From Actinomadura macra NBRC 14102 (GTDB lineage: Bacteria > Actinomycetota > Actinomycetes > Streptosporangiales > Streptosporangiaceae): DNA of 64,000 nucleotides. The translations under genes and the position numbers were made by a program. Position 1 is the first letter of the stretch. Each line of letters opens with the position of its first letter. The stretch is taken from the NCBI RefSeq assembly GCF_001552215.1, contig NZ_BCQT01000019.1, positions 186,001-250,000 on the forward strand. The letters are read 5' to 3'. Positions 27,456-36,366 of the stretch are shown here, piece by piece. Below the pieces are notes generated by a model. The model was given only the letters and a program-made list of their open reading frames with translations. It was not told where the DNA came from and made no database searches.

Positions 27456-27914
27456 ATGAGCGCGTACCGCATCATCCTCGTCGGCACCGACGGCTCGGAC
27501 TCCTCGTTCCGCGCGGTGGACCGCGCGGCGCGGCTGGCGGCGGCCACCGGCGCCACGCTGCTGCTCGCGTCCGCCTACAGCCCGATGCCCGAACGCGAGC
27601 GCGCCAGTGCCGCCGACCGGCTCGGCGACCTCGCCTACAAGGTGCAGGGCTCCACCCCCGCCGACGACGCGCTGCGCGCCGCGCGGGAGCGGGCCGTCGC
27701 CGCGGGCGCCACCGACATCGAGCAGGCCGCCGTCGAGGGCGACGCCGTCGACGTCATCTCCAGGCTGGCCCGGGAACGTTCCGCGGACCTCGTCGTGATC
27801 GGCAACCGGGGCCTCAACAGCCTCGCCGGACGCATCCTCGGGTCCGTCCCTGCCAACCTGTCCCACCGCCTCTCGTGCGACGTGCTGATCGTCCACACCA
27901 CCGACGGCAAGTGA
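27456..27914 (+). CDS. Universal stress protein (UspA family, ATP-binding type)
   Basis: 152-aa single-domain USP. The N-terminal strand RIILVGTDGSDSS holds the conserved Asp, and the C-terminal motif GNRGLNSLAGRILGSV fits the G-2X-G-9X-G(S/T) ATP-binding pattern. ATG start with GGTAAGGA upstream. It is monocistronic between the divergent HAD gene and the PAC2 gene. USPs of this type bind ATP and modulate stress physiology; no direct enzymatic role can be assigned. Confidence 0.92.
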   Translation: MSAYRIILVGTDGSDSSFRAVDRAARLAAATGATLLLASAYSPMPERERASAADRLGDLAYKVQGSTPADDALRAARERAVAAGATDIEQAAVEGDAVDVISRLARERSADLVVIGNRGLNSLAGRILGSVPANLSHRLSCDVLIVHTTDGK

Positions 27915-27987
27915 CCCGATCGTGACCCGCGTTCTGCCTCGGGCGTACAGCGCCGGGGTCTGGCGCCGGAAGGGTGGGGTAGGTCAG

Positions 27988-28007
27988 TGTCAGCACGTAG
28001 GCTGACA
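27988..28007. promoter_or_regulatory. Inverted repeat upstream of the PAC2 gene
   Basis: TGTCAGC and GCTGACA form a perfect 7-bp inverted repeat with a six-base spacer, 87 bp before the PAC2 start. TAGGCT inside it resembles an actinobacterial -10 box, so it may be an operator overlapping the promoter. Confidence 0.4.
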
Positions 28008-28093
28008 GCCACCGATCATGAGCGGGACCCCCCGGCCCCCGGGAATGACGGCCCCCGCGGTGACGCTGTACCGACGTCGGAAGGAGGCAGCGC

Positions 28094-28936
28094 GTGGTCG
28101 AGCTCGAAAGCGTGCCGGAACTCGTCGATCCGGTGCTCGTGGCCGCCTTTGAGGGGTGGAACGACGCCGGCGAGGCCGCCAGCGGGGTCATCCAGCACCT
28201 GGAGTCGACCTGGGAGGCGGTGCCCATCGCCGAACTCGACCCCGACGACTACTACGACTTCCAGGTCACCCGCCCGATCGTCGAGATGATCGACGGGGAG
28301 ACCCGCGGCATCACCTGGCCCACCACCCGGATCTCCTGGGCGCGGCTGCCCAACGGCCGCGACGTGGTCCTCGTGCACGGCATCGAGCCGAACATGCGGT
28401 GGCGTTCGTTCTGCCGGGAGCTGGTCGGGCTGATGCTGGAGCTGGACGTGCGCAGCGTCGTGCTCCTCGGCGCGCTGCTCGCCGACGCCCCCCACACCCG
28501 TCCGGTCCCCGTCACCGGCGCCGCGTCCGAGGCGGGCCTGGTCAACACCCTGCACCTGGAGCCCGCCCGCTACGAGGGGCCCACCGGGATCCTCGGCGTC
28601 CTGCAGGACGCCTGCGCCAGAGCCGACCTCGACACCGTGTCGCTGTGGGCGGCCGTCCCGCACTACGTGGCGCAGCCCCCGTCGCCCAAGGCGACGCTGG
28701 CGCTGCTGCGCCGCGTCGAGGACCTCCTGGACGTCACCGTCCCCCTCGGTGAGCTGCCCGAGGAGGCGCGCGCCTGGGAGAACGGCGTCAACGAGCTGGC
28801 CGAGGAGGACTCCGAGGTCGCCGAGTACGTCCGCACCCTGGAAGAGCAGAAGGACGCCACCGAGCTTCCCGAGGCCAGCGGCGACGCCATCGCCCGCGAG
28901 TTCGAACGCTACCTGCGGCGCCGCGACCCCGGCTGA
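28094..28936 (+). CDS. PAC2-family protein
   Basis: 280 aa, related to the eukaryotic proteasome assembly chaperone 2 family (PF09754) and to Rv2125 of M. tuberculosis. Family landmarks are LVAAFEGWNDAGEAAS near the N-terminus, GIEPNMRW and the VVLLGALLADAPHTRPVPV strand. GTG start with GGAGGCAGC upstream. The C-terminal ~60 residues are acidic and helical. A role in proteasome biology is only suggested by the fold and the presence of the proteasome locus nearby; the bacterial protein's function is not established. It converges with mshC. Confidence 0.9.
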   Translation: MVELESVPELVDPVLVAAFEGWNDAGEAASGVIQHLESTWEAVPIAELDPDDYYDFQVTRPIVEMIDGETRGITWPTTRISWARLPNGRDVVLVHGIEPNMRWRSFCRELVGLMLELDVRSVVLLGALLADAPHTRPVPVTGAASEAGLVNTLHLEPARYEGPTGILGVLQDACARADLDTVSLWAAVPHYVAQPPSPKATLALLRRVEDLLDVTVPLGELPEEARAWENGVNELAEEDSEVAEYVRTLEEQKDATELPEASGDAIAREFERYLRRRDPG

Positions 28937-29001
28937 CCGGCCGCCCGGTCTGGCCGCTTTCACTCCTCGCGGGCTGGGACCGCCACGTCGTGAAGTGACG
29001 G

Positions 29002-30231
29002 TCAGAGCACGACGCCGAGGAGCGCGTCGGACAACGCCCTCACCTGCGCCGGAGCGGACGTGTCGGTACCGTGCACGGCCGCCCATGCGTCCACGGCCGC
29101 CAGCGCGGACGGGGCGTCCAGGTCGTCGGCCAGGTGCGCGCGCACCGCGTCCACGACCGGCGCGGCCGCCGGGCCCGAGGGGCGCGCCACGGCCGCACGC
29201 CAGCGCTCGAGCCGCGCCGAGGCCGACTCCAGCTCCGCTCCCGTCCACTCCCAGTCGGAACGGTAGTGATGGGCCAGCAGCGCCAGGCGGATCGCCATCG
29301 GGTCGACGCCGTCCCGCCGCAGCCGCGACACGAACACCAGGTTGCCGCGCGACTTGGACATCTTCTCGCCGTCCAGCCCGACCATGCCGGCGTGCACGTA
29401 GGAGCGGGCGTGCGGCCGCTCCCCCGTGGCGACCTGGGCGTGCGAGGCGCCCATCTCGTGGTGCGGGAACGCCAGGTCCGAGCCGCCGCCCTCCACGTCG
29501 AACGCCATCCCGAGGTACTCGACCGAGATCGCCGAGCATTCCACGTGCCAGCCCGGGCGGCCCTCCCCGAACGGCGACTCCCAGCCGGGCTCGCCGGGCC
29601 GCCGGGCCATCCACAGCAGCGCGTCGAGGGGGTCGCGCTTGCCGGGCCGGTCCGGGTCACCGCCGCGCTCGGCGAACAGCGGCACCATCCCCGCGCGGCT
29701 GAGCCCGCTCACCTGCCCGAAGTCGGGGTCGGTCGCGACCGGGAAGTAGATGTCGCCGCCCACCTCGTAGGTGGCGTCCTTGGCGCGCAACTTCTCGATC
29801 ATCTCGACGATCAGCGGGATCGCCTCGACCGCGCCGACGTACTGGTCGGGCGGCAGCACCCGCAGCGCCGTCATGTCGTCGCGGAACAGCTGGATCTCCC
29901 GGTCGGCGAGCGAGCGCCAGTCCTCCCCCGTCTGTTGGGCACGTTCCAGGAGTGGGTCGTCGACGTCCGTGGCGTTCTGGACGTAATGGACGCGGTGCCC
30001 GAGATCCCGCCACACCCGGTTCACCAGATCGAACGCCACATAGGTGTTCGCGTGACCGATGTGCGTCGCGTCGTAGGGGGTGATCCCGCACACGTACATC
30101 CGGGCCGTCGCCTGCGGTTCCACCTGCCGTGCCGTGCCCGTCCCCGTGTCGTGCAGGCGCAGCGGCCGCGTCGCGGCGGGAAGCCCCGCGTCGGAGAGGC
30201 TGGGGATATCGGAGGCGTGCCACGATCGCAT
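29002..30231 (-). CDS. mshC: Mycothiol synthesis cysteine ligase MshC
   Basis: ATP-dependent ligase joining L-cysteine to glucosaminyl-inositol in mycothiol synthesis. It derives from class I cysteinyl-tRNA synthetase: HIGH at 57-60, zinc-site Cys48, WHVECSA and HHEMG in the catalytic core, and KMSKS followed by RGNLVFVS. At 409 aa it is shorter than CysS because the anticodon-binding domain is reduced. The opening MRSW is diagnostic for MshC versus CysS. ATG start. It is last in a long minus-strand gene run that begins with the histidine phosphatase at 35.2 kb. Confidence 0.95.
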   Translation of the reverse strand: MRSWHASDIPSLSDAGLPAATRPLRLHDTGTGTARQVEPQATARMYVCGITPYDATHIGHANTYVAFDLVNRVWRDLGHRVHYVQNATDVDDPLLERAQQTGEDWRSLADREIQLFRDDMTALRVLPPDQYVGAVEAIPLIVEMIEKLRAKDATYEVGGDIYFPVATDPDFGQVSGLSRAGMVPLFAERGGDPDRPGKRDPLDALLWMARRPGEPGWESPFGEGRPGWHVECSAISVEYLGMAFDVEGGGSDLAFPHHEMGASHAQVATGERPHARSYVHAGMVGLDGEKMSKSRGNLVFVSRLRRDGVDPMAIRLALLAHHYRSDWEWTGAELESASARLERWRAAVARPSGPAAAPVVDAVRAHLADDLDAPSALAAVDAWAAVHGTDTSAPAQVRALSDALLGVVL

Positions 30232-30320
30232 ACGGAAAGCTTATCCATGCCTGCTCGGTGGGATTACTCCGAGATCGCCATGAAACGCGGGGAGTGTCCG
30301 TCCGGCGGAGAACACCCAGG

Positions 30321-31244
30321 TCACGCCGGCCGAACTCGCGGGTCCAGAAGGTTGTATCCGACGTCCACCAGGAGATTGGCGACGCTCACGAACAGTGTCA
30401 CCAGCAGCGTCACCCCGATGATCACCGGGGTGTCGCCGAGCGCGATCGACTGGTAGACGAGCTGACCCACACCCTGCAGCCCGAAGACCTTCTCGGTGAC
30501 GATGGTCGAGCCGACCAGCACGCCGAGGTCGACGCCGAGCTGGGTGACCACCGGGGTCAGCGCCGCGCGGAGCCCGTGCCGGCAGACGACCCGCCCCCGC
30601 GACAGCCCCTTGGCGTGCGCCGTCCGGACGTAGTCCTCGCCGAGCACGTCCAGCATCGCCCCGCGCGTCAGCCGCGTGTACGTGGCGATCATGAGGAACG
30701 CCAGCGCGATCCACGGCAGGGTCATCCGCCGGAGAAAGTGCTCCTGCAGCGGCGGCCCCGCCTCGAAGAAGCCGCCACCGAACACCTGGAGCAGCGCCAG
30801 CGCCATGACGAACGGCGGTGTGGACAGGCCGACCAGCACGAACACCGTCGCCGCCCGGTCCCACACGCCCCGCGCCCCCACCGCGCCGAGCACCCCGATG
30901 GCGACGCCGCCGACGAACCAGAGAACAGCCGCGCCGGCCACCAGCCACAGCGTGGTGGGCAGCCGCTCAGCGATCAGGCGTGTCACCGGGGTGCCGTTGA
31001 CGTAGGAATCGCCGAGGTCCCCGCGCAGCAGCCGCTTCATGAACTGCCCGTACTGGACGAGGACGGGCTCGTCCAGCCCCAGGTTCCCGCGGATCTGCTG
31101 GAGCGTCTCGGTCGTGGCGCGCGGCCCGCCGATGACCCGCTCCACCGGCAGCGGGGAGACGTGCAGGAACACGAACACCAGCGTGGACACCAGCCACACC
31201 ACGAGCACCGCGTAGAGCAGGCGGCCGGCGACGAGGCGCGACAC
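30321..31244 (-). CDS. Orphan DppB-like ABC permease
   Basis: 307-aa inner-membrane permease of the peptide/nickel class: an N-terminal helix, the TTETLQQIRGNLGLDEPVLVQ-type extracytoplasmic region and five further helices. The EAA loop is VLGEDYVRTAHAKGLSRGRV. It begins six bases after its DppC-like partner with a GTG. No binding protein or ATPase gene is adjacent, so it either borrows a motor from another operon (for example the dpp ATPases at 19-21 kb) or has lost them. It shows no frameshift or missing helix. Confidence 0.9.
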   Translation of the reverse strand: MSRLVAGRLLYAVLVVWLVSTLVFVFLHVSPLPVERVIGGPRATTETLQQIRGNLGLDEPVLVQYGQFMKRLLRGDLGDSYVNGTPVTRLIAERLPTTLWLVAGAAVLWFVGGVAIGVLGAVGARGVWDRAATVFVLVGLSTPPFVMALALLQVFGGGFFEAGPPLQEHFLRRMTLPWIALAFLMIATYTRLTRGAMLDVLGEDYVRTAHAKGLSRGRVVCRHGLRAALTPVVTQLGVDLGVLVGSTIVTEKVFGLQGVGQLVYQSIALGDTPVIIGVTLLVTLFVSVANLLVDVGYNLLDPRVRPA

Positions 31245-31250
31245 GTCCGC

Positions 31251-32201
31251 TCACCCCCTCCCGGCCGCCCGGCCGCCGCGCGGATCCACGGCGTCCCGGA
31301 TCCCGTCGCCGATCAGGGTGAACGACAACGTCGTCAGCAGCAGCAGCGCGCCGGGCACGGCCGGAAGCCACCACGCGGTCCGGAACACCTCGCCGCCCTC
31401 ACCGAGCATCGACCCCCAGCTCGGCACCGGGGGACGCACGCCGACGCCGAGGAACGACAGCGTCGCCTCGAACACGATCGACGCCGGGACCAGCATCGAG
31501 GTCAGCACCGTGACCTGCGCGACCAGGTTCGGCAGCACGTCCACGACCATGATCCGCGCGTCCGAGGCGCCGAGCGCGCGGGCCGCCTCGACGAACTCCC
31601 GGCGCCGCAGCGACAGCACCTGGCCGCGGACGACCCGGCCGACCGACGCGAACGAGAAGAACGCGATCACCACCACCGTCATCGCCAGGCTCGCGCCCGC
31701 CGAGGAGATCGGGAACGTCGTCGCCAGCATGATCGCCACCAGCAGGTACGGCAGCGCGAGCGTCACGTCCATCAGCCGGGCCAGCAGCGCGTCCACGACA
31801 CCGCCGAGGTATCCGGCGAGGGTGCCGACGAGTGTCCCGGCCGCGGCGGCCAGCAGCGCCGCGAGCACCCCGACGGCCAGCGAGATCCGTGCCCCATAGG
31901 CGGCCCGCACCAGCACGTCCCGTCCGAGCTGATCGGCGCCCAGCCAGAACCCTCCACCCGGCCCGCGCGGCAACCCGTTCGCGTCCAGGCCGGTCTCGGG
32001 AAAGGTGGCGTCATAGGGATGACCCGTCCAGTGCGCCCACAGCGGCGCCAGCAGAGCGAACACCACGACGAGCGAGAGGACGACCAGCGACGCGACCGCC
32101 ACCCGGTCACGCCGGAAGCGCCGCCAGGCGAGCTGTGAAGGAGAACGCCCCCGCACCGCCTCCGGCGCACGCGCGACCGCCGCACATCCCCCTGGCGCCA
32201 T
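31251..32201 (-). CDS. Orphan DppC-like ABC permease
   Basis: 316-aa permease with a short cytoplasmic N-terminus, a first helix, the WLGADQLGRDVLVRAAYGAR segment and five more helices. The EAA loop is REFVEAARALGASDARIMV. It is the first gene of the permease pair, 77 bp after the NRDE gene on the same strand. The pair is inserted between homologues of genes that in M. tuberculosis lie close to mshC, suggesting a later insertion. Transport substrate unknown. Confidence 0.9.
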   Translation of the reverse strand: MAPGGCAAVARAPEAVRGRSPSQLAWRRFRRDRVAVASLVVLSLVVVFALLAPLWAHWTGHPYDATFPETGLDANGLPRGPGGGFWLGADQLGRDVLVRAAYGARISLAVGVLAALLAAAAGTLVGTLAGYLGGVVDALLARLMDVTLALPYLLVAIMLATTFPISSAGASLAMTVVVIAFFSFASVGRVVRGQVLSLRRREFVEAARALGASDARIMVVDVLPNLVAQVTVLTSMLVPASIVFEATLSFLGVGVRPPVPSWGSMLGEGGEVFRTAWWLPAVPGALLLLTTLSFTLIGDGIRDAVDPRGGRAAGRG

Positions 32202-32278
32202 CCCGGACTCCCCGCACGCGAAGATCGCATGAAGTAGTCAAGCTAGCACCCAGTGTCACGCACGCGCCGGGAAAGCCG

Positions 32279-33040
32279 TCAGAGCACCCGGTTCCACGAA
32301 GCGGGGTCGCCCGGCACGGCGGAGAAGTCGTACCGCGCCCCGTCCGCCGCCAGCGCCGTGAGGCTGACCGACGTCGTGCCCCACACCCGGCCCTCCCCGA
32401 GGTCGAGGACCGGCAGCAGGGCCCGATGATCGGCGCGCACCAGCCCGTCTCCGTTCGCCAGCGCGAACCAGGCACCCCAGGCCGCCTCCACCGGCCCCTC
32501 CCCCGGCACCGGCCGTGCCGCCGCCGCGAACCGGGGCCGGAAGTGCGCCAGCCGCGCCGACATGTAGGCGTCCTCGGTCTGCCCCTCCAGTTGCCCCTCG
32601 CCCTCCAACCCACTGTTGACGATCATGTGGAGGCCCGGCGCGAGGGACCGTTCCACCATCTCCTCGCCGTCCCAGCTCCAGAGCCGCACCCGGTCGGGCT
32701 CAGCGCAGACGAGGTGGAACGGATCGAACGCGGGCAACTCGATCTCGCCGAGCTTCCCGTCCGCGGCCATCCGCAACGGCAGTTCCCCCCGCGACGCGCG
32801 CCCATCCTCGGCCGCCATCCGCCCCCGCCCGTTCAGCACCGTCGCGACCCGCGGCGCCTCAGGCTCGACCGCCAACCACGTCCCCCCGGCCCGCAGATCA
32901 CGCCCGCCGACCACTCCCGGCCGATCCGCCCAGTACCGCCCAGGCGGCTCCCACGAGCGGGCAAGGAACTCGTCCCGCACACCCACCAGAAGCACAGGAA
33001 CCGGCGAGAGGGGATCAAAACTGACGACCGCCGTACACAT
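32279..33040 (-). CDS. NRDE/TANGO2-family protein
   Basis: 253 aa, starting MCTAVVSFDP, the usual N-terminus of this family, where Cys2 is conserved. The NRDE tetrad appears as VRDE in LVGVRDEFLARSW, so the Asn is replaced by Val, while the following arrangement (RDL-AGGTWLAV) is standard. It lies downstream of the SCO1664-type gene by 76 bp. The biochemical role of NRDE proteins is unsettled; eukaryotic TANGO2 has been linked to haem and lipid handling. The start is fixed by the family N-terminus; the frame extends upstream without similarity. Confidence 0.85.
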   Translation of the reverse strand: MCTAVVSFDPLSPVPVLLVGVRDEFLARSWEPPGRYWADRPGVVGGRDLRAGGTWLAVEPEAPRVATVLNGRGRMAAEDGRASRGELPLRMAADGKLGEIELPAFDPFHLVCAEPDRVRLWSWDGEEMVERSLAPGLHMIVNSGLEGEGQLEGQTEDAYMSARLAHFRPRFAAAARPVPGEGPVEAAWGAWFALANGDGLVRADHRALLPVLDLGEGRVWGTTSVSLTALAADGARYDFSAVPGDPASWNRVL

Positions 33041-33116
33041 GCCCCCAATTGCAGCACCACCCCCGCCCATCTCCCACCACCGCCCCCCGCAAAGCCCAAG
33101 AAAGCAGCACAAACAA

Positions 33117-33896
33117 TTACAACGGCGGCCAGGGGATGGCGGGCCAGTCTTCGGGGGGGTAGGGGTGGATGCGGTGCTTGAGCATGAGGTCGACGCGGCG
33201 GCGTGCGGCGTCGACCTCCTCCGGGGTGAGGAGTTCGGCGAGGCGGGTGGCGAGGGAGCCGTCGCGGAGGGCTTTGGAGACGCGGGTCAACGCTTCCAGT
33301 GCCTCGGAGGTGAGGGGTTTGCCGCGCCACTGCCACAGGACGGTGCGGAGCTTGTACTCGACGGAGAAGCAGACGCCGTGGTCGCACCCGTAGACGTGGC
33401 CGTCACCGGGTGGGAGGAGATGGCCGATCTTGCGGTCGGCGTTGTTGACGACGGCGTCGAAGACGGCCATGCGGCGGATGGAGTCCTCGTCGGAACGGGA
33501 GAGGGTGACGAGGTCGATGTCGGGGTCGGGTTCGACCCAGAGCTGGACCATGCCGGGGCCGTAGGGGCCGTCGCGGTGGACGGTGGGGGGGACGGTGCCC
33601 CAGCCCATCTCCTTGGAGACCTCATAGGCGGCGACCTCGCGCTCGGCGAGGGTGCCGTCCGGGAAGTCCCACAGGGGGCGTTCTCCGGCGACGGGCTTGT
33701 AGACGCAGTGGGCGCTGATGCCGTCGTGTTCGACGGAGCAGTAGAGGGTGGCGTTGGACGCCTGGACGAGCCGTCCTTCGACGGTGAGGCTCCCGCCGAG
33801 CAGAAGGGTTTCGGCGGCGGCGGCGTCGCGGGGGGAGACGGTGCTCGCGGGGGGACCGTCACCGGCGGTGGCCCGGTCCCGGGAGGACTGCGTCAT
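33117..33896 (-). CDS. SCO1664-family, lipid-kinase-fold-like protein
   Basis: 259 aa, a conserved actinobacterial family described as resembling phosphatidylinositol 3/4-kinases. The Lys in HCVYKPVAGERPLWDFPDG (~70) would bind ATP phosphates, FDAVVNNADRKIGH (~147-160) matches the catalytic loop with Asp and Asn/Asp residues, and VYGCDHGVCFS has the metal-binding Asp. The substrate is unknown. It follows DUF3090 by 48 bp on the same strand. The same neighbours in the same order (phosphatase, DUF3090, this protein) are found in M. tuberculosis (Rv2135c-Rv2133c). Confidence 0.88.
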   Translation of the reverse strand: MTQSSRDRATAGDGPPASTVSPRDAAAAETLLLGGSLTVEGRLVQASNATLYCSVEHDGISAHCVYKPVAGERPLWDFPDGTLAEREVAAYEVSKEMGWGTVPPTVHRDGPYGPGMVQLWVEPDPDIDLVTLSRSDEDSIRRMAVFDAVVNNADRKIGHLLPPGDGHVYGCDHGVCFSVEYKLRTVLWQWRGKPLTSEALEALTRVSKALRDGSLATRLAELLTPEEVDAARRRVDLMLKHRIHPYPPEDWPAIPWPPL

Positions 33897-33944
33897 GCGT
33901 CCATTCTCCCGACCCGCACGTGCATGATCCAGTACGGCGCCATG

Positions 33945-34493
33945 TCAGCCGAGGTATCCGTTCTGCCGCGGGCAGACGTGGCCCTCGGTGTCCAGGGGAA
34001 GCCCGCACAGCGGACACGGGGGGCGGCCGGCGGCGACGACCTGGAGGGCGCGTTCGGCGAACGCGCGGGCCTGCGCGGCACTGATGCGGACCCGCAGGAC
34101 GGCGATGGCGGGGTCGTCCTCGCCGACCTCGGCGTCGTCGTCGCCCTCGGTGACCTCCTGGGCCTCGATGACGACCTGCTCGTCGTCGGGGTCCCAGGCG
34201 AGGGCCATGGTGCCGACCTTGAACTCCTCTTCGACGGGCTGGTCCAGGGGGCCGTCATCACGCAGTTCCGAAGGGGTGACCGCCGGGACGGGCGCGTCGC
34301 CGCCGCTGCGGCGCAGAACCTCGTCGAGGAGTTCCTCAAGCCGTTCGGCCAGCAGTGTCACCTGGAACTTCTCCAAACCGACGCTGGTGACACGACGACC
34401 GGAGCGGGCCTGCAGGTAGAAGGTGCGGTCCCCCGGCCGGCCGACGGCGCCGGCGATGAATCTGTCCGGCAGGTCGTAGGAGATGACGGGCAT
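33945..34493 (-). CDS. DUF3090-family zinc-ribbon protein
   Basis: 182 aa, conserved across actinobacteria. The opening PVISYDLPDRFIAGAVGRPG and GRRVTSVGLEKFQV are family hallmarks. The last ~30 residues hold CPLCGLPLDTEGHVCPRQNGY, three cysteines and one histidine that can bind one zinc. The middle is acidic. It starts nine bases after the histidine-phosphatase stop. Function unknown; stable linkage to a kinase-fold protein and a phosphatase suggests an adaptor or substrate role (inference). Confidence 0.9.
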   Translation of the reverse strand: MPVISYDLPDRFIAGAVGRPGDRTFYLQARSGRRVTSVGLEKFQVTLLAERLEELLDEVLRRSGGDAPVPAVTPSELRDDGPLDQPVEEEFKVGTMALAWDPDDEQVVIEAQEVTEGDDDAEVGEDDPAIAVLRVRISAAQARAFAERALQVVAAGRPPCPLCGLPLDTEGHVCPRQNGYLG

Positions 34494-34502
34494 GTCTCGA
34501 CC

Positions 34503-35198
34503 CTACGCGCCGCCGCCGACGGGCGCGTCACTCGACCCGGAACCGCCCTCGCCCGGGGGCTTCGGCAGCAAGTCGTGGACGTCGCCGCCGGTGTCGTTGA
34601 CCCGCACGACGAACGGCCGCAGGTCGGTGTAGCGGACGACGGTGAGCGAGGCGGGGTCGGCGTGGATGCGCTGGAACTGGTCGAGGTGCAGGCCGAGCGC
34701 GTCGGCGACCACGGCCTTGATGATGTCGCCGTGGCTGCACACGGCGTAGACGGCGTCCTCGCCGTGCTCGGCGCTGATCCGCGCGTTCCATTCGCGGACG
34801 GCGGCGACGGCGCGGTGCTGCGCGGCGGCCATCGCCTCGCCGCCGGGGAACCGCGCGGCGCTGGGGTGCGCCTGGACGACCCGCCACAGCGGTTCCTCCG
34901 CCAGTTCCTTGAGGGGACGGCCGGTCCAGTCGCCGTACCTGACCTCGCCGAACCGGTCGTCGGTCTCGACCTTGCCGGCGGATCCGGGGCGTCCGGCGGC
35001 GACGGCATCGGCCGTCTCGACGCACCGTTCCAGCGGGCTGGAGACGACCGCGGCGAGTGGGACGGGCGTCAGCCTCCGGGCGAGCGCCGATGCCTGCGCG
35101 CGACCGCGTTCGTCCAGATGGACACCGGGGGTCCAGCCGGCGAGCACGGGCCCGGTCATGGCGGTCAGGCCGTGCCTAAGCAGGAGAAGGGTCGTCAC
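34503..35198 (-). CDS. Histidine phosphatase family protein (MSMEG_4193 type)
   Basis: 231-aa phosphoglycerate-mutase-like phosphatase. The phospho-accepting His9 lies in LLLLRHGLT; SSPLERCVETA, the acid Glu in GEVRYGDWTG and the second His in VCSHGDIIKA complete the active site. The C-terminus is a Gly/Ser tail. GTG at 35198 is chosen because the RHG strand must start a few residues in. First gene of a set with DUF3090 and the kinase-like protein. It diverges from corA across 76 bp. The substrate is unknown; it is unlikely to be the glycolytic mutase. Confidence 0.9.
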   Translation of the reverse strand: MTTLLLLRHGLTAMTGPVLAGWTPGVHLDERGRAQASALARRLTPVPLAAVVSSPLERCVETADAVAAGRPGSAGKVETDDRFGEVRYGDWTGRPLKELAEEPLWRVVQAHPSAARFPGGEAMAAAQHRAVAAVREWNARISAEHGEDAVYAVCSHGDIIKAVVADALGLHLDQFQRIHADPASLTVVRYTDLRPFVVRVNDTGGDVHDLLPKPPGEGGSGSSDAPVGGGA

Positions 35199-35274
35199 AC
35201 CCTGCACTCTAGGAGATCGCGGGCGCCGCCGTGATCGCGAGCGCGGTTCCGGGGTGCGTCGCGAATGCGCGACA

Positions 35275-36255
35275 ATGCGTGGCGTGATCGTGGACAAGGC
35301 CATCTACGCGAATGGCACGCGCAGCGACATCGACGGCGACATCAGCGACGCCTTCGATCTCGCGCGCGAGAACGGCGAGTGCTTCGTGTGGATCGGGTTG
35401 TTCGAGCCCGACGAGGAGGAGTTCGAGCTCGTCCGGGACGAGTTGCGGCTGCATCCGCTGGCCGCCGAGGACGCGGTCTCCGCGCACCAGCGGCCGAAGA
35501 TGGAGCGCTACGACGACACATTGTTCGTGGTGCTGAAGACCCTCACCTATGTCGACGAGACGTCCGACATCGAGGTCGGCGAGATCATGGTGTTTCTCGG
35601 CGCGGATTTCGTGGTGACCGTCCGGCACGGCGCGGGGAACCCGCTGGGGCCCGTCCGCAAGCGGCTGGAGGAGTCGCCGGAGCTGCTCAAGCACGGCGCG
35701 ACGGCCGTGCTGTACGCGGTGTGCGACGAGATCGTCGACCGCTACGGGCTCGTCGTGCACGAGGTCGAGGTGGACATCATCGGCCTGGAGCGGGCCGTGT
35801 TCGACCCGAGCGCGCGGGACGTCACCGCCGAGGTCTACTCGCTGAAGCGGGAGGTGCTGGAGTTCCGCAGCGCCGAGGACCCGCTGGTCCCCGTCCTCCA
35901 GGAGATCGTGAAGGGCCGCGTCGCCGAGTGCGGCGGCACCCGCGAGTACTTCCGCGACGTCCTGGACCACCTGTTGCTGGTGGACGGTCAGGTGGACGCG
36001 CACAACGAGCTGCTGAACAGCGTGCTGACCGCGCATCTGGCGCTGCTCGGCAAGCAGCAGAACGAGGACATGCGGAAGATCTCGGCGTGGGCGGCGATCA
36101 TCGCGGTGCCGACGGCCATCGCGGGGATCTACGGCATGAACTTCACCCACATGCCCGAGCTGAACTGGACCTTCGGTTACCCGCTGGTCATATGCGCGAT
36201 GGCGGTGGTGTGCACCCTGCTGTTCCGCCGCCTGCGCAAGAGCGGCTGGCTCTGA
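35275..36255 (+). CDS. corA: CorA-type divalent metal ion transporter
   Basis: 326-aa CorA family member. A long cytoplasmic N-terminal domain is followed by two C-terminal helices, with the pore motif YGMNF between them (about 289-293) and the basic end RRLRKSGWL. It would move Mg2+ (or Co2+/Ni2+) inward as a pentamer. ATG at 35275; a GTG three codons later (VIVDKAIY) is equally plausible since homologues often start there. A convergent hairpin follows at 36282-36312. Confidence 0.92.
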   Translation: MRGVIVDKAIYANGTRSDIDGDISDAFDLARENGECFVWIGLFEPDEEEFELVRDELRLHPLAAEDAVSAHQRPKMERYDDTLFVVLKTLTYVDETSDIEVGEIMVFLGADFVVTVRHGAGNPLGPVRKRLEESPELLKHGATAVLYAVCDEIVDRYGLVVHEVEVDIIGLERAVFDPSARDVTAEVYSLKREVLEFRSAEDPLVPVLQEIVKGRVAECGGTREYFRDVLDHLLLVDGQVDAHNELLNSVLTAHLALLGKQQNEDMRKISAWAAIIAVPTAIAGIYGMNFTHMPELNWTFGYPLVICAMAVVCTLLFRRLRKSGWL

Positions 36256-36281
36256 ACCGCCCCGTACGAGATCGGGCGAGC

Positions 36282-36312
36282 GGGGTAAGGGCGGCTGGTT
36301 CGCCCCTACCCC
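36282..36312. terminator. Hairpin between corA and the converging Tat-protein gene
   Basis: GGGGTAAGGGCG pairs with CGCCCCTACCCC around a seven-base loop, with a single mismatch. It lies 26 bp after the corA stop and 54 bp after the stop of the converging gene. Confidence 0.65.
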
Positions 36313-36366
36313 ACGACCGTGGGCGCCGACGGTTGCGGGTTGCTCCCATGACGCCCCTGCCGGCGG

